From: Mycolicibacterium cosmeticum
Lineage (GTDB): Bacteria > Actinomycetota > Actinomycetes > Mycobacteriales > Mycobacteriaceae
Assembly: GCF_000613185.1 (NCBI RefSeq)
Contig: NZ_CCBB010000001.1
Coordinates: 1,240,001 to 1,304,000, forward strand
Direction: 5' to 3'
Length of the DNA: 64,000 nt
Part shown: in pieces, positions 19,326-29,526 of the stretch
How the letters are laid out: every line of letters begins with the position of its first letter
Numbering within the stretch: the first letter of the stretch is position 1
The notes under the pieces: generated by a model
Databases searched by the model: none
Told to the model about the DNA's origin: nothing
Seen by the model: only the letters and a program-made list of their open reading frames with translations
Made by a program: the position numbers and the translations under genes

Positions 19326-20144
19326 TCAGTTGTTTCCGCGGTTGAACTGGTTGAAGCCGCCGGAGTCGTTGGTCGCGCCGGTGTCCACCGGTGCGGCCGA
19401 ACCGCGCTGGCCGAGCTCCTCGAGCTGCGATTCCAGGTACGTCTTCAGACGGGTGCGGTACTCGCGCTCGAAGGTGCGCAGTTGCTCGAGGCGACCTTCC
19501 AGGACCGTGCGCTGCTGGTTGATGGTGCCCATGATCTCGGAGTGCTTGCGCTCGGCATCGGCCTGCAGGGCGTCGGCCTTCTCCTGGGCCTGGCGTAGCT
19601 GCGCCTCGGACCGGGTCTGGGCATCCGACAACAGCGCATCGGCGCGCTGACGGGCGTCGGCGACGGTGGTCTCCGCGGTGTGGCGCGCCTCGCTGACCAG
19701 GGCGTCGGCCTGGGCGCGGGCGTCGGACAGCAGCTTCTCGGACTCCGCCTTGGCCGAGCTGGTGAGCCGGTCGGCGGTGTCCTGGGCCAGGCTGAGCACC
19801 TTGGCGGCCCGGACGTGGTGGTCTTCGGAGACGGGAGCGGCCGGCGCCTGGACGACGGGCTGCGGCGCCTCGTAGACCGGCTGCACCACCGGCTCCGGCT
19901 CGGACTCGGGCTGGTAGGCGGGGATGGACTGGGTGGGCTGGGCACCGCCGGCGCGGGCACCGGCCAGCTCCTGGTCCAGCTCGGACACCCGCTGACGCAG
20001 GTCGGCGTTCTCCTCGATGAGCCTGGTGAGCTCGTTCTCCACCAGGTCGAGGAACGCGTCGACCTCGTCCTCGTTGTAGCCGCGTTTACCGATGGGCGGC
20101 TTACTGAATGCGACGTTGTGAACGTCGGCTGGTGTGAGCGGCAT
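19326..20144 (-). CDS. wag31: Polar growth coiled-coil protein Wag31 (DivIVA)
   Basis: 272 aa; I recall about 260 for M. tuberculosis. The N-terminal DivIVA domain (1-60) contains [11 protein letters not shown] and [11 protein letters not shown], and binds the membrane at the poles. A Pro/Glu-rich linker (about 65-105) holds Thr71 in A-Q-P-T-Q-S, near the position of the Thr73 phosphorylated by PknA/PknB in M. tuberculosis. A long coiled coil (110-255) with Ala/Gln/Arg heptads follows, then a short tail ending F-N-Q-F-N-R-G-N-N. The ATG at 20144 has AAGGGGG at 7 bases; a more upstream start would add ten residues not expected in the family. Confidence 0.97.
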   Translation of the reverse strand: MPLTPADVHNVAFSKPPIGKRGYNEDEVDAFLDLVENELTRLIEENADLRQRVSELDQELAGARAGGAQPTQSIPAYQPESEPEPVVQPVYEAPQPVVQAPAAPVSEDHHVRAAKVLSLAQDTADRLTSSAKAESEKLLSDARAQADALVSEARHTAETTVADARQRADALLSDAQTRSEAQLRQAQEKADALQADAERKHSEIMGTINQQRTVLEGRLEQLRTFEREYRTRLKTYLESQLEELGQRGSAAPVDTGATNDSGGFNQFNRGNN

Positions 20145-20322
20145 CGTCTGCCCCCTTGAAGTCTGGACCGTCAACCGGTTTCAAAGTGTAGAGCGTCGGT
20201 ACGAGTAACTGGCGTCCATCCTGTCACAGCAGACCCGGCGGTTGCAGAGGAGGTTGATAATTAAGAGCTAATTTCAATCTTCTCCGCTGGTAGCGGGCCT
20301 GGCCCAGGCGTGCGGACGGGCG

Positions 20323-20625
20323 TCAGCCGGCCGATCCGGCCGCGGCCCCGAAGGCCAGCTGCATGCCGATGAACGCGACCAGCAACAGCACCATGATGGA
20401 CAGGTCGAAGCGCACCGCACCGATCGTCAGTTGCGGGATCAGTCGGCGCAGCAGCTTCACCGGCGGGTCCGTGACGGACAGGATCACCTCGAGGATCACC
20501 ACCGTCAGCCCCTTGGGGTGCCAGTCCCGGCTGAACGACCGGATGAACTCCACGACCACGCGCGCGATCAGCAGGAGCCAGAACACGAACAGCGCGAAAC
20601 CCAGGATCTCGAAGAACAGCGCCAA
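20323..20625 (-). CDS. YggT family membrane protein
   Basis: 100 aa with two YggT-type helices (about 3-24 and 74-95) and the conserved loop with V-T-D-P-P-V-K-L-L-R-R-L-I-P. YggT proteins are small membrane proteins linked to division loci and, in some bacteria, to osmotic or ion homeostasis; the molecular role is unclear. The TTG start has GAGG about 10 bases upstream. It lies between sepF and wag31, matching the Rv2146c position. Confidence 0.9.
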   Translation of the reverse strand: MALFFEILGFALFVFWLLLIARVVVEFIRSFSRDWHPKGLTVVILEVILSVTDPPVKLLRRLIPQLTIGAVRFDLSIMVLLLVAFIGMQLAFGAAAGSAG

Positions 20626-20748
20626 CTGAAGCCGACCTCACTACGGCGGGAACACGATTGCGAACCGATGGGACCAGCGGGACCCTCAGAAAACCTTTGG
20701 AAAGCCCCTCGGTGGTCAGCCTACCCGGCGGACCCCGGGCGCCCGTCG

Positions 20749-21408
20749 CTACTGGTAGGAGTAGAAGCCGGCCTCGGCGATGCGACGCCGCTCCTCGGCC
20801 GTCACGTCGACATCGGCAGGCGAGAGCAGGAAGACCTTGGTGGCCACCTTGTCGAACGAGCCACGCAGGGCGAAGGCCAGCCCGGCGGCGAAATCGACGA
20901 GGCGCTTGGCGTCGGCGTTGTCCATCGACACCAGGTCCATGATCACCGGCGTGCCGTCGCGGAACCGCTCACCGATGGTGCGGGCCTCGCTGTAGTCCTT
21001 GGGGCGCAGCGTGGTGATCTTGGCCAGCGGGCTGCCGGCCTCGAACAGTTCGGCCATCCGGCGCGGCTCCATCGCCAGCGCACCCCGGGTCGCGGCGGCG
21101 GCGAACCGTGGCGCGGGACGGTCGAACTCGCGCGGCGCGCGCAGCCGGCCTTCGAATCGCGGTGAGTCGTATCCGCCGCGGTAGCCACCCGGCGCCATGT
21201 CCATGTCGCGCTCGTACTCGCGCGGGCCGCGATCGTCGAACGCGCGACTGTCGCGCGGCTCCCGCCCGTAACCCTCGTCCTCGAAGCGGTCCTCGCCGCC
21301 ACGGCGGGCGTAGCTGCGCGACGGACGCTCGTCGTCGTAGTAGTCATCCTCGTAGTCGTCCATCGGCGCCATACCGAAGTAGGCCTTGACCTTGTGCAGT
21401 GTGCTCAT
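20749..21408 (-). CDS. sepF: Cell division protein SepF
   Basis: 219 aa. The N-terminal amphipathic helix [13 protein letters not shown] can anchor to membrane. A long disordered linker (15-110), rich in Asp, Arg, Tyr and Gly, follows. The C-terminal SepF core (about 125-215) contains [28 protein letters not shown] and V-F-L-L-S-P. SepF binds the FtsZ tail and is an essential Z-ring anchor in actinobacteria, which lack FtsA and ZipA. AAGGGG precedes the ATG. It lies in the conserved ftsZ-pgeF-YggS-sepF-yggT-wag31 order. Confidence 0.96.
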   Translation of the reverse strand: MSTLHKVKAYFGMAPMDDYEDDYYDDERPSRSYARRGGEDRFEDEGYGREPRDSRAFDDRGPREYERDMDMAPGGYRGGYDSPRFEGRLRAPREFDRPAPRFAAAATRGALAMEPRRMAELFEAGSPLAKITTLRPKDYSEARTIGERFRDGTPVIMDLVSMDNADAKRLVDFAAGLAFALRGSFDKVATKVFLLSPADVDVTAEERRRIAEAGFYSYQ

Positions 21409-21472
21409 CGCCTGCCCCTTCTGCTGCTGATGTCTGTGTTGTCTGTGATGAAGATGTGACTGGAGTGACTAC

Positions 21473-22219
21473 TCAGGGTGACGTTAGCGGGCGTTGCCCC
21501 ATCAACGCGGTACCGACACGCACACACGTGGATCCGTGTCGCACAGCTATCTCCATATCGCCGGACATGCCCGCCGACAGGCCCAGCCGATGAGCGAACG
21601 ACCGCTGCACGCGGTCGCGCTCGGCGGCCAGTTGGGCAAACGCGTCGTCGGCGTCCCAGCCCAACGGCGGAATCCCCATCAGCCCAGCGAATTCCAGGGC
21701 GTCGATGGCATGGGCGGCGGCGCACAGTTCCAGGATCTGGTCCGGCGCGCTGACCGGCACCCCGCCTCGGGCGGGATCACCGTCCAGGCTGACCTGGAGG
21801 TAGATCCGCAGCGGCTCAGTGCGCCGGCCCGCGGCGATCTCCTGTTCGGCGGCACCGCCGAGCGCGGCGATCAGCCGGGCACTGTCCACCGAATGGGCCG
21901 CATGAGCCCACCGGGCCACCGCGCGCGCCTTGTTGCGCTGGATGCTGCCGACCATGTGCCAGCGGATCCGGTCGCCGGGGAACTGCGCGGCCACGGCGTC
22001 GACCTTCTTGGCCGCCTCCTGCTCACGCGATTCGCCGAAGTCGGCGCACCCCAGCCGATGCAGGATGACCACGTCGGAGGCCGGGAAGAACTTGGTGATC
22101 GGCAGCAGCTCGATGTCGCGGACATCGCGGCCGGCCGCCTCGGCGGCGGCGGACAGCCGGGCCCGGACCGCGGCCAGCGATCCGGCCAACTCCGCGTCGC
22201 GGTGCGTCTGGCCGGTCAT
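21473..22219 (-). CDS. YggS/YlmE family pyridoxal-phosphate homeostasis protein
   Basis: 248 aa with a single PLP-binding alanine-racemase-type TIM barrel and no C-terminal domain. The PLP lysine lies in L-L-P-I-T-K-F-F-P. The characteristic W-H-M-V-G-S-I-Q-R-N-K segment and the phosphate-binding C terminus (M-S-G-D-M-E-I-A, S-T-C-V-R-V-G-T-A-L-M-G) are present. Family members bind PLP and affect vitamin B6 and amino-acid homeostasis without a known reaction. The ATG overlaps the pgeF stop (ATGA). Corresponds to Rv2148c. Confidence 0.94.
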   Translation of the reverse strand: MTGQTHRDAELAGSLAAVRARLSAAAEAAGRDVRDIELLPITKFFPASDVVILHRLGCADFGESREQEAAKKVDAVAAQFPGDRIRWHMVGSIQRNKARAVARWAHAAHSVDSARLIAALGGAAEQEIAAGRRTEPLRIYLQVSLDGDPARGGVPVSAPDQILELCAAAHAIDALEFAGLMGIPPLGWDADDAFAQLAAERDRVQRSFAHRLGLSAGMSGDMEIAVRHGSTCVRVGTALMGQRPLTSP

Positions 22220-22917
22220 TCCATCCACACCAACGACGCCAGCCGGCCGGTGGGCGCCCCGCGCCGATGGCTGAACAACTGACGGTCCTCGACGGTGCAA
22301 CGCGGGTCGATATCGATGGCGGTGATCCCCAATGTGCTGAGTTGCCTGGCGATTCCGGCCCGGATGTCCAGACCGGGGGTGCCCTTGGCGGTGGTGGTGC
22401 GGCTGCCGGGCAGGGCGACCTCGACCTCGTCGGCCATCGCGGCGGGCACCTCGTAGTTGCGGCCGCTGACCGCCGGGCCGAGCAGCACCGAGATGTCGGC
22501 GACGGTGGCACCCAGGCCGACCATGGTCTCCACGGTGCGCGCGACGATACCCAGTTGGGCGCCGACCCGGCCGGCGTGCGCGGCGCCGATGACCCCGGCG
22601 CGCGCGTCGGCCAGCAGCACCGGGACGCAGTCGGCGGACAGCACCGCCAGCGCCAACCGCGGCGCGGTGGTCACCAGCGCGTCGGTGTCGTCGACCGTGG
22701 CGCCCGGATCGCCGTCGACCACCACGACGTGGTCGGAATGGACCTGGTTCATCCAGACGACGGCGTCGGCACCGATGGCCTCGGCCAGCCGCTTGCGGTT
22801 GGCCGCCACCGCCGCCGGATCGTCGCCGACGTGATCGCCGAGATTGAAGGAGTCATACGGCGGCCGCGAGACACCGCCCGCGCGGGTGGTGGTGACCCGC
22901 CGAACCCGTACGGGCAC
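22216..22917 (-). CDS. pgeF: Peptidoglycan editing factor PgeF (YfiH/DUF152 laccase-domain family)
   Basis: 233 aa. The zinc-binding residues of the family are present: N-Q-V-H-S-D-H, L-S-A-D-C-V-P-V and A-A-H-A-G. The usual H-A-G-W-R-G reads H-A-G-R-V-G here. In E. coli PgeF removes mis-incorporated L-Ser from lipid II precursors; related proteins act as purine nucleoside phosphorylase/deaminase. The GTG start (V-P-V-R-V-R-R-V-T) lies 5 bp after the ftsZ stop, and the stop overlaps the next start by 4 nt, so it is cotranslated with ftsZ. Corresponds to Rv2149c. Confidence 0.93.
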   Translation of the reverse strand: MPVRVRRVTTTRAGGVSRPPYDSFNLGDHVGDDPAAVAANRKRLAEAIGADAVVWMNQVHSDHVVVVDGDPGATVDDTDALVTTAPRLALAVLSADCVPVLLADARAGVIGAAHAGRVGAQLGIVARTVETMVGLGATVADISVLLGPAVSGRNYEVPAAMADEVEVALPGSRTTTAKGTPGLDIRAGIARQLSTLGITAIDIDPRCTVEDRQLFSHRRGAPTGRLASLVWME

Positions 22918-22922
22918 GGCGT

Positions 22923-24074
22923 CTAGTGGCGCATGAAGGGCGGCACGTCGACGTCGTCATCAGAGATGCCGCCGTCGTCCGGACCGCCGATTCGGACCGT
23001 GGCGCCGTTGGTGTGCCCGGCGGGAACACTGACCGCGTCGGCCGGCTCGAACACCGAGGACCGGACATTGCCGGCCGCCCCGGGCGCGATGCTCTGCGCC
23101 CCACCGGTGACCGGCTTGCGGCTCGGGGTGACGCTGTCGAACCCGGCGGCGATGACGGTGACGCGCACCTCGTCGCCCAGCGAGTCGTCGATGACGGTGC
23201 CGAAGATGATGTTGGCATCGGCGTGGGCGGCCTCCTGCACCAGCGAGGCGGCCTCGTTGATCTCGAACAGGCCCAGGTCGCTGCCGCCGGCCACCGACAG
23301 CAGCACGCCCTGGGCGCCTTCCATCGAGGCTTCCAGCAGCGGCGAGTTGATGGCGATCTCGGCGGCCTTGAGCGCGCGACCGTCACCGCGCGCCGACCCG
23401 ATACCCATCAGCGCGGTGCCCGCACCACTCATCACGCCCTTGACGTCGGCGAAGTCGACGTTGATCAGGCCCGGGGTGGTGATCAGGTCGGTGATGCCCT
23501 GCACGCCGTTGAGCAGCACCTCGTCGGCGCTGCGGAAGGCGTCCATCAGCGAGACGGCGGCGTCGCCCATCTGCAGCAGGCGGTCGTTGGGGATGACGAT
23601 CAGGGTGTCGCAGCTCTCGCGCAGCGCCTGGATCCCGGATTCGGCCTGGTTGGAGCGGCGCTTGCCCTCGAAGGAGAACGGCCGGGTGACGACGCCGACG
23701 GTGAGCGCGCCGAGCTTGCGGGCGATGGACGCGACCACCGGCGCGCCGCCGGTGCCGGTGCCGCCGCCCTCACCGGCGGTGACGAACACCATGTCGGCGC
23801 CGCGCAGCAGTTCCTCGATGTCGTCCTTGGCGTCCTCGGCGGCCTTGCGGCCCACCTCCGGGTCCGCGCCGGCGCCCAGGCCACGGGTGGAGTCCCGGCC
23901 GACGTCCAGCTTGACGTCCGCATCGCTCATCAACAGCGCCTGCGCGTCGGTGTTGATGGCGATGAACTCCACGCCCTTGAGGCCGTGCTCGATCATCCGG
24001 TTGACGGCATTGACGCCGCCGCCGCCGATGCCGACCACCTTGATGACGGCGAGGTAGTTATGCGGGGGGGTCAT
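22923..24074 (-). CDS. ftsZ: Cell division protein FtsZ
   Basis: 383-aa tubulin-like GTPase that forms the Z ring. The tubulin signature [12 protein letters not shown] lies near 102-113. The nucleotide loop [10 protein letters not shown] is at 14-23, and the synergy loop N-V-D-F-A-D-V-K supplies the catalytic Asp. A variable linker (about 315-365) leads to the C-terminal tail [12 protein letters not shown], the SepF/FtsW docking peptide. The ATG ([10 protein letters not shown]) has an AAGG site 6 bases upstream. The 156-bp gap to ftsQ (24075-24230) is one of the few breaks in the cluster and probably carries an ftsZ promoter; TATGGT-like sequence is present on the minus strand. Confidence 0.98.
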   Translation of the reverse strand: MTPPHNYLAVIKVVGIGGGGVNAVNRMIEHGLKGVEFIAINTDAQALLMSDADVKLDVGRDSTRGLGAGADPEVGRKAAEDAKDDIEELLRGADMVFVTAGEGGGTGTGGAPVVASIARKLGALTVGVVTRPFSFEGKRRSNQAESGIQALRESCDTLIVIPNDRLLQMGDAAVSLMDAFRSADEVLLNGVQGITDLITTPGLINVDFADVKGVMSGAGTALMGIGSARGDGRALKAAEIAINSPLLEASMEGAQGVLLSVAGGSDLGLFEINEAASLVQEAAHADANIIFGTVIDDSLGDEVRVTVIAAGFDSVTPSRKPVTGGAQSIAPGAAGNVRSSVFEPADAVSVPAGHTNGATVRIGGPDDGGISDDDVDVPPFMRH

Positions 24075-24230
24075 CGGTTGCCTTCCTCCCAGAATGTCCG
24101 TGGGTCCTGTGCGAAAAACCCTCAACCTCAACCATAGGTTTAAAGTTATGTCAAGTAGTTCCGCGCAAACAGAACGGTAGGGCGACGACGCCGTATCGCG
24201 CGTCAGGCGCGCCGGGGTGTCGCTCGGGTT

Positions 24231-25175
24231 TTATTTCACGGTCGGCAGGTCCGGGCTGGACACGTCGTACGTGCGGCCCGGCTGGGTGAGCAGCGCGGCG
24301 AGCTTGAGCGCCTTCTCCTCGGTGCGATCGTTGGTGCCCCACACCACAGTCCGGCCGTCGGTCAGGGTCAGGGTGATCGCCGCGACCGACGGTGCGGCGA
24401 TCCGGCTGACCTGCCCGGCCACCTCCGGCGGCAGCGAGGTGAGCACCTGCAGCGCCGCCTTGGTGGCGGGATCCTTCGGGCCGGGGGTGTCGGTGTCCAG
24501 GTAGGCCAGTCCGGGCGGCGGCGGGCCGGTGACGAAATCGACGCCGTCCTTGTCATAGAGGTGCGGCCCGTCCGGAAAGTCCTTGACCACCAGCGGAACC
24601 CGCTCCACCACGGTGATGCGCAGCGTGGACGGGTACTCGCGCTGCACCCGCGCGCTGGCCACCCGGCGCAGCGTGGCCACCCGTTCGGCCACCGCGTCGG
24701 TGTCGACCTGGAGCAGCGGGGTGCCCGCCGGAACGGCTGCCGCAGCGCCGACCTCGTCCTCGGTCAGCACGCTCAGACCGGTGATGACCGTCTCCCGCAC
24801 CGACATGACCGGCGTGAAGTACAGCACCAGGCCGAGACCCACCACGACCACCGCCAGCAAGGCGGTCCACATCAGCAACTTCAGGCCCCGGATGACCCGG
24901 CGGGCCGGCGCCGGCCGTTGCGGCTCGGCCCGGCCGGTGACCTTGCGTTTGGCCTCCCGGCGCGCTTGTTCGATCGCCATGGCGCGGGCCTGCGCGGCGC
25001 GGCGCTCCTCGCGCTCCCGGCGGGCCCGCCGCCGCGGGCCCTCGAAGTCCTGCGGCGAATCCTGCGCCGGGTCCGGTGCGGCGTCGGCGCTTTCGGCGGT
25101 CGGCGGCTCCGGCGCGGCGTCCGGCTGACCGGCCGCGGGCTCGGCGGTTTCGGTCTCGTGTTCCGGCCCGGTCAT
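24231..25175 (-). CDS. ftsQ: Cell division protein FtsQ
   Basis: About 314-316 aa. A long charged cytoplasmic N terminus (1-95, with an Arg/Glu-rich helix) leads to one membrane helix near 100-122. The periplasmic POTRA domain (about 125-195) contains S-V-R-E-T-V-I-T-G, and a beta domain with V-V-E-R-V-P-L-V-V follows. FtsQ links early and late divisome proteins. Three overlapping starts exist (GTG 25181, GTG 25178, ATG 25175); the ATG overlaps the murC stop as TGATG and is taken here. Corresponds to Rv2151c. Confidence 0.94.
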   Translation of the reverse strand: MTGPEHETETAEPAAGQPDAAPEPPTAESADAAPDPAQDSPQDFEGPRRRARREREERRAAQARAMAIEQARREAKRKVTGRAEPQRPAPARRVIRGLKLLMWTALLAVVVVGLGLVLYFTPVMSVRETVITGLSVLTEDEVGAAAAVPAGTPLLQVDTDAVAERVATLRRVASARVQREYPSTLRITVVERVPLVVKDFPDGPHLYDKDGVDFVTGPPPPGLAYLDTDTPGPKDPATKAALQVLTSLPPEVAGQVSRIAAPSVAAITLTLTDGRTVVWGTNDRTEEKALKLAALLTQPGRTYDVSSPDLPTVK

Positions 25176-26608
25176 CACCACACCGGCCTGCGCTGCAATG
25201 CGTCGAGGATCTCGCGCCCCAGCAGTGTGACGTCACCCGCGCCCATGGTCACCACCACATCACCGGGTGCGGCCACCTGCGCCACCCGGTCGGCGACCGC
25301 CGAGAAGTCCGGCACGTAGTGCACCGGCGAGGTGACGTGCTCGACGATGCTGCGCCCGCTCACGCCCGCGATCGGCTGCTCGCGCGCGGCGTACACGTCC
25401 AGCACGATCACCTCGTCAGCGGCGCTCAGCGCGACACCGAACTCACGCGCGAAAGTCTGTGTCCGCGAATACAGGTGGGGCTGGAACACCACGATGGCGC
25501 GGCCTTTCGACTCCCGGGCCAGGGTGCGTACCGCCGACAGCGCGGCCGCCACCTTCGTCGGGTGGTGCGCGTAATCGTCGAAAACCCGGACCCCGGCCGC
25601 CGTCCCGACGAGTTCGAAGCGCCGCCGCACCCCCTCGAACGCCGCCAACGCTTCCAGCACGACATCCGGTTGCGCGCCGGCCTCGATCGCCGCCAGCAGT
25701 GCCGCCAGCGCGTTGAGCGCCATATGCCGTCCCGGCACGGCAAGCCGCATGGTGCGCGGGTTGGTCTCCCCCGCCAACTGCACGGTGGCCACCGCGGTGG
25801 TGCCGTGCTGTTCCCAGTCCAGCAGTTCACCGGCCAGCTCCGGCCGCTGCGCCGCGTCGTCCCGGCTGCCGTAACGCAACACCCGGATGCCCAGCGCCGC
25901 AGTGCGTTCGGCGAAGGCCGCCGCACCCGGATCGTCGACACAGACCACCACGGCGCCGCCCGGCTGCAGCCGCTCCATGAACGCGTCGAACACGTCGACG
26001 TAGGCCTGCTCGCTGCCGAAGAAATCCAGGTGGTCGGCCTCGATGTTGGTCACCACCGCGATATCCGGCCGGTACTCGACCAGCGAGCCGTCGCTCTCGT
26101 CGGCCTCGGCGACGAAGTAGGGGCCGCTGCCGTGGTGAGCGTTGGTGCCGGCGGCGCCCAGCTCACCCCCGACCGCGAACGACGGGTCGAAGCCGCTGTG
26201 CTGCAACGCGACGATGAGCATCGACGTGGTGGTGGTCTTGCCGGCCGTCCCGGTGACCATCAGCGTCTTGTCGCCGGTCATCAGCTTGGCCAGCACCACC
26301 GGGCGCAGGATGATCGGGATACCCCGGCGGCGGGCCTCGACCAGTTCGGGATTGGTCTTCGGGATGGCCGCGTGCGTGGTCACCACCGCGGTGGGCCCGC
26401 CCTCGAGCATGTCCAGCGCCGCCGCGTCGTGACCGATCCGGATCTCGGCGCCGCGGGCACGCAGGGCCGCGACACCCCTCGATTCTTTGGCGTCCGAGCC
26501 CGACACCTGGCCCCCGCGGTCCAGCAGGATCCTGGCGATCCCGGACATGCCGGCGCCGCCGATGCCGACCATGTGCACCCGGGCCAATTCGGGTGGAAGG
26601 CCTTTCAC
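25175..26608 (-). CDS. murC: UDP-N-acetylmuramate--L-alanine ligase
   Basis: 477 aa. Adds L-Ala (or Gly in some mycobacteria) to UDP-MurNAc in the cytoplasm. The N-terminal UDP-binding motif [13 protein letters not shown] is at 11-23. The central ATPase has [11 protein letters not shown] (about 115-125), E-A-D-E-S-D-G and the C-terminal domain D-D-Y-A-H-H-P-T-K. The GTG start (V-K-G-L-P-P-E-L) overlaps the murG stop as GTGA, and the open frame upstream of it is a shadow. It is the only amino-acid ligase between ftsW and ftsZ. Confidence 0.97.
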   Translation of the reverse strand: MKGLPPELARVHMVGIGGAGMSGIARILLDRGGQVSGSDAKESRGVAALRARGAEIRIGHDAAALDMLEGGPTAVVTTHAAIPKTNPELVEARRRGIPIILRPVVLAKLMTGDKTLMVTGTAGKTTTTSMLIVALQHSGFDPSFAVGGELGAAGTNAHHGSGPYFVAEADESDGSLVEYRPDIAVVTNIEADHLDFFGSEQAYVDVFDAFMERLQPGGAVVVCVDDPGAAAFAERTAALGIRVLRYGSRDDAAQRPELAGELLDWEQHGTTAVATVQLAGETNPRTMRLAVPGRHMALNALAALLAAIEAGAQPDVVLEALAAFEGVRRRFELVGTAAGVRVFDDYAHHPTKVAAALSAVRTLARESKGRAIVVFQPHLYSRTQTFAREFGVALSAADEVIVLDVYAAREQPIAGVSGRSIVEHVTSPVHYVPDFSAVADRVAQVAAPGDVVVTMGAGDVTLLGREILDALQRRPVW

Positions 26609-27738
26609 CGCACGGCCTTCCGCCCGGCGCGGCCCTGCCGGGCCACCTCCAGCGCCACCTCGGCCACGCTTCGGGCGGCGTCGCGATGCCCGGCCAGCGC
26701 CGCGGCGGCCGTCATCCGGCCCAGCCGCTCGGCGTCGGTGAGCAGTGGGAGCACCTGGTCGGCGATGAACCCGCCGGACAGGTCGGCGTCGTCGACCAGC
26801 AGGCCGCCACCGGCCGACACCACCGGCAGCGCGTTGAGGCGCTGCTCGCCGTTGCCGATCGGCAGGGGGACGTAGACGGCGGGCAACCCGACCGCGGTGA
26901 CCTCGGCCACCGTCATCGCGCCGGACCGGCAGATCGCCAGATCGGCGGCGGCGTAGGCCAGGTCCATCCGGTCCAGGTACGGCACGGCGACGTACCGGCC
27001 CGTCCCGCTCAGCTCGGGCAACTCGACGGTGTTCTTCGGCCCGTGCGCGTGCAGCACCGAAACACCCTTGCCGACAAGATCTTTGGCCGCCGCGACGACG
27101 GCGCGGTTGATCGACTGGGCACCCTGGGATCCACCGAACACCAGCAGCACCACGGCATCGTCGCCGAAGCCGAAGGCGGCGCGGGCCTGTGCGCGCAGGG
27201 CGGCGCGGTCCAGCGCGGTGATGCTGGCCCGCACCGGCACCCCGACCACCTCGACATGGCGCAGGCCGGGGTCGGGCACCGCCGAGAGCACCCGGCGGGC
27301 CGAGCGGGCGCCGACCCGGTTGGCCAGACCAGCGCTGGCGTTGGCCTCGTGGATCACCACCGGCACCCGGTGCCGGCGCAATCCGGGCCGGGCGGCCAGG
27401 TACGCCGGCAACGCGACATACCCGCCGAACCCGATGACGACATCGGCGGCCGTCTCGTCGAAGACCGCCCGAGTCTGCCGGATGGCGGTGCGCACCCGCC
27501 ACGGCAACCGGGCCAGGTCCCCCGACGGTTTACGCGGCAACGGCACCGGGGTGATCAACCGCAGGTCATAGCCGCGCTCGGGAACCAGTCGCGTCTCCAG
27601 TCCGCGGGCCGTGCCCAGCGCGGTGATCCGGACGTCGGGCTCCAGTTCGGTCAGGGCATCGGCGACGGCCATCGCGGGTTCCACGTGCCCCGCCGTCCCG
27701 CCACCGGCGAGAACGACCGATATCCCCGAACTGCTCAC
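26605..27738 (-). CDS. murG: UDP-GlcNAc--lipid I N-acetylglucosaminyltransferase
   Basis: 377-aa GT-B (GT28) enzyme that makes lipid II from lipid I at the inner membrane face. The N-terminal glycine loop [13 protein letters not shown] and second loop [10 protein letters not shown] are present, as are the C-terminal donor loop F-G-G-S-Q-G-A and [10 protein letters not shown]. The usual lipid-facing H-E-x-N is [11 protein letters not shown]. The GTG start overlaps the ftsW stop as GTGA. The stop overlaps murC. Confidence 0.97.
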   Translation of the reverse strand: MSSSGISVVLAGGGTAGHVEPAMAVADALTELEPDVRITALGTARGLETRLVPERGYDLRLITPVPLPRKPSGDLARLPWRVRTAIRQTRAVFDETAADVVIGFGGYVALPAYLAARPGLRRHRVPVVIHEANASAGLANRVGARSARRVLSAVPDPGLRHVEVVGVPVRASITALDRAALRAQARAAFGFGDDAVVLLVFGGSQGAQSINRAVVAAAKDLVGKGVSVLHAHGPKNTVELPELSGTGRYVAVPYLDRMDLAYAAADLAICRSGAMTVAEVTAVGLPAVYVPLPIGNGEQRLNALPVVSAGGGLLVDDADLSGGFIADQVLPLLTDAERLGRMTAAAALAGHRDAARSVAEVALEVARQGRAGRKAVR

Positions 27739-29312
27739 CCGTAACGCTGACCTTCCAATGCGCGGGCCCGTCGGCCCTGCTGACGTTGTGCACCGGCGCC
27801 GGCACGGCCGGACTTGGCCGACTGGCCGGAGCGCTGGCCGCCTCCATGATGCCCTGCGCGCCGTCCCGACCGATCGGCCGGATGGTCGGTTTTGCGCCCG
27901 GAGCCGATGGCCGCCTTGGCGGGGGCCTTGGGCGCGGCCTTCTGCGCTTTGCGGGCCGGCTTGTCGGTCTTGGCGCGCATCCGGTCCCTGGCGATGTCGA
28001 TGCGGGGCGGCACGTAGGGCTCGGGCAGCGGCAGGCGCAGCAGCCGGTTGACCCGGTCGTCGCGGCCGGCCCGCAGCGCGGCCACCGCCTCGGGTTCGTG
28101 CCGCGCCGCGTTGGTGATCACGCCGAGAATGAAAAGTGTTGTCGCCGTTGATGTCCCACCGGCTGAGATGAGCGGCAACTGCAGGCCGGTGACCGGCAGC
28201 AGGCCGATCACGTAGCCGACGTTGATGAACGCCTGCCCCAGCACCCACAGCGTCACGGTCGCGGTCAGCAGCCGCAGGAAGGGGTCGGCCGACCGGCGGG
28301 CGATGCGCATGCCGGTGTAGGCGAACAGCCCGAACAGGCACAGCAGCCCGGCGGCGCCGATATAGCCGAGTTCCTCACCGATGATGGCGAAGATGAAGTC
28401 GTTGTGCGCGTTCGGCAGATAGTTCCACTTGGCCGTGCCCTGCCCGAGGCCGTCACCGAACACACCGCCGTTGGCCAGCGCATAGCGGGCCTGCCGGGAC
28501 TGGTAACCCGAGCCCATGGCGTCGGCACCCGGGTTCAGCCAGGACTGCACCCGGTCGGACCGGTAACCGCGGGACATGGCCAGCACGGCGGCGGCGACCA
28601 CGGCCGCGGCCAGTGAACTGACGAAGACGCGCAGCGGCAGGCCGGCGTACCAGAGCAGACCGAGCAGGATGATGGCCAGCGACACCGTCTGCCCGAGGTC
28701 GGGCTGCAGCACGATCAGGGTGGCGGCCAGCAGCGCGGCAGGCACCAGCGGGACGAGCATCTCGCGCAGTGAGGCCTGCTCCATGCGCCGCGCGGCCAGC
28801 AGATGCGCACCCCAGATGGCGAAGGCGATCTTGCACAGCTCCGACGGCTGCATGGAGAAGCCGGCGACGACGAACCAGCCGCGCGAACCGTTGGAGTAGG
28901 TGCCGATGCCCGGCACCAGCACCAGCGCGATGAGCACGACGGTGAAGGCGAAGGCCGGCAGGGCCAGCCGGCGCATCAGGGCCACCCGCATCCGCAAGGC
29001 GATATAGAAGGCGACCAGGCCGACGCAGGTCCACAGCACCTGCTTGCCGAAGATGGTCCACGGCGAACCGCCCTCGTCGTAGGAGTGCACGCCGGAGGCG
29101 GACAGCACCATCGTCAGGCCGAGGGTGATGAGCAGCCCCGTGACGGCGATGATCAGGTGGAACGACGTCATCGGCCGGCCCAGCCACATCCCGAATCTGG
29201 TCCGCGGCTCGCCCTTGACGGGCGTGGCTTTGGCGGTGTCGGCCGGCTCCGGGCTCACGCTCTCGCCGGCTTTGCTGGAACGCCGCAGCCGTGACCGCAC
29301 CGCGGTCAGCAA
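27735..29312 (-). CDS. ftsW: Septal peptidoglycan polymerase FtsW (SEDS family)
   Basis: 525 aa with about ten membrane helices. FtsW polymerises lipid II together with FtsI at the septum. SEDS motifs include [33 protein letters not shown] and [10 protein letters not shown]. The cytoplasmic tail of about 120 residues is basic and ends R-A-L-E-G-Q-R-Y-G, as in M. tuberculosis. The TTG at 29312 ([11 protein letters not shown]) is chosen because GGAGGG precedes it and it matches the recalled M. tuberculosis N terminus; an in-frame TTG five codons upstream is possible. Normally murD lies directly upstream; here it is absent. Confidence 0.96.
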   Translation of the reverse strand: MLTAVRSRLRRSSKAGESVSPEPADTAKATPVKGEPRTRFGMWLGRPMTSFHLIIAVTGLLITLGLTMVLSASGVHSYDEGGSPWTIFGKQVLWTCVGLVAFYIALRMRVALMRRLALPAFAFTVVLIALVLVPGIGTYSNGSRGWFVVAGFSMQPSELCKIAFAIWGAHLLAARRMEQASLREMLVPLVPAALLAATLIVLQPDLGQTVSLAIILLGLLWYAGLPLRVFVSSLAAAVVAAAVLAMSRGYRSDRVQSWLNPGADAMGSGYQSRQARYALANGGVFGDGLGQGTAKWNYLPNAHNDFIFAIIGEELGYIGAAGLLCLFGLFAYTGMRIARRSADPFLRLLTATVTLWVLGQAFINVGYVIGLLPVTGLQLPLISAGGTSTATTLFILGVITNAARHEPEAVAALRAGRDDRVNRLLRLPLPEPYVPPRIDIARDRMRAKTDKPARKAQKAAPKAPAKAAIGSGRKTDHPADRSGRRAGHHGGGQRSGQSAKSGRAGAGAQRQQGRRARALEGQRYG

Positions 29313-29512
29313 GCCGCCCTCCGGCAATTCACAACAGTCACAGGTGTCACACCCGCCCCACTAGTCCCCTGCACCCCAGGATCTTCCCCCGGCCCACCCC
29401 GCCGGGCGGGGACATCGGTGGCGTGTCGCGGTAACGATCGGGCAGCAAACGCCCAACCCGACGGAACCCCCTGCGCGGCGCCTAAGCACCGACGGAACAC
29501 CCTGCGCGGCGC
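29313..29512. other. Intergenic gap replacing murD between mraY and ftsW
   Basis: 200 bp in the position where mycobacterial dcw clusters carry murD (about 1.4 kb). No reading frame in it resembles MurD: there is no ATP loop, no UDP-binding loop and no recognisable N or C terminus of the ligase. It contains part of the 31-bp duplication overlapping the mraY stop, a GC-rich inverted stretch (CCCCGCCGGGCGGGG on the plus strand near 29397) and the ftsW ribosome binding site. A 64-codon open frame (29306-29500) has no coding signature. The gap breaks the otherwise stop-start-coupled chain from murE to ftsQ. Confidence 0.85.
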
Positions 29513-29526
29513 CTAAGCGCCGACGG
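29465..29526. repeat. Two 31-bp tandem copies overlapping the mraY stop codon
   Basis: Copies at 29465-29495 and 29496-29526 differ at two positions. A partial third match (CGACGG) flanks them at 29459-29464. Each copy centres on GGCGC-CTAA-GCGCC (one base changed in the distal copy), a small hairpin that contains the mraY TAG stop on the minus strand. The proximal copy includes the last codons of mraY; the distal copy is non-coding. Confidence 0.85.

Noticed and set aside
24075..24230. Riboswitch or small RNA in the ftsZ upstream gap
   Set aside because: No recognisable conserved structure; it is better read as a promoter region.
29306..29500. 64-codon frame in the mraY-ftsW gap as a murD remnant
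   Set aside because: Its translation has no MurD motif, is Arg/Gly/Pro rich and includes the repeat copies.
29465..29526. Short direct repeats (here and at 43158 and 56288) as CRISPR arrays
   Set aside because: Units are contiguous with no spacers, only two or three copies, and no cas genes are present.
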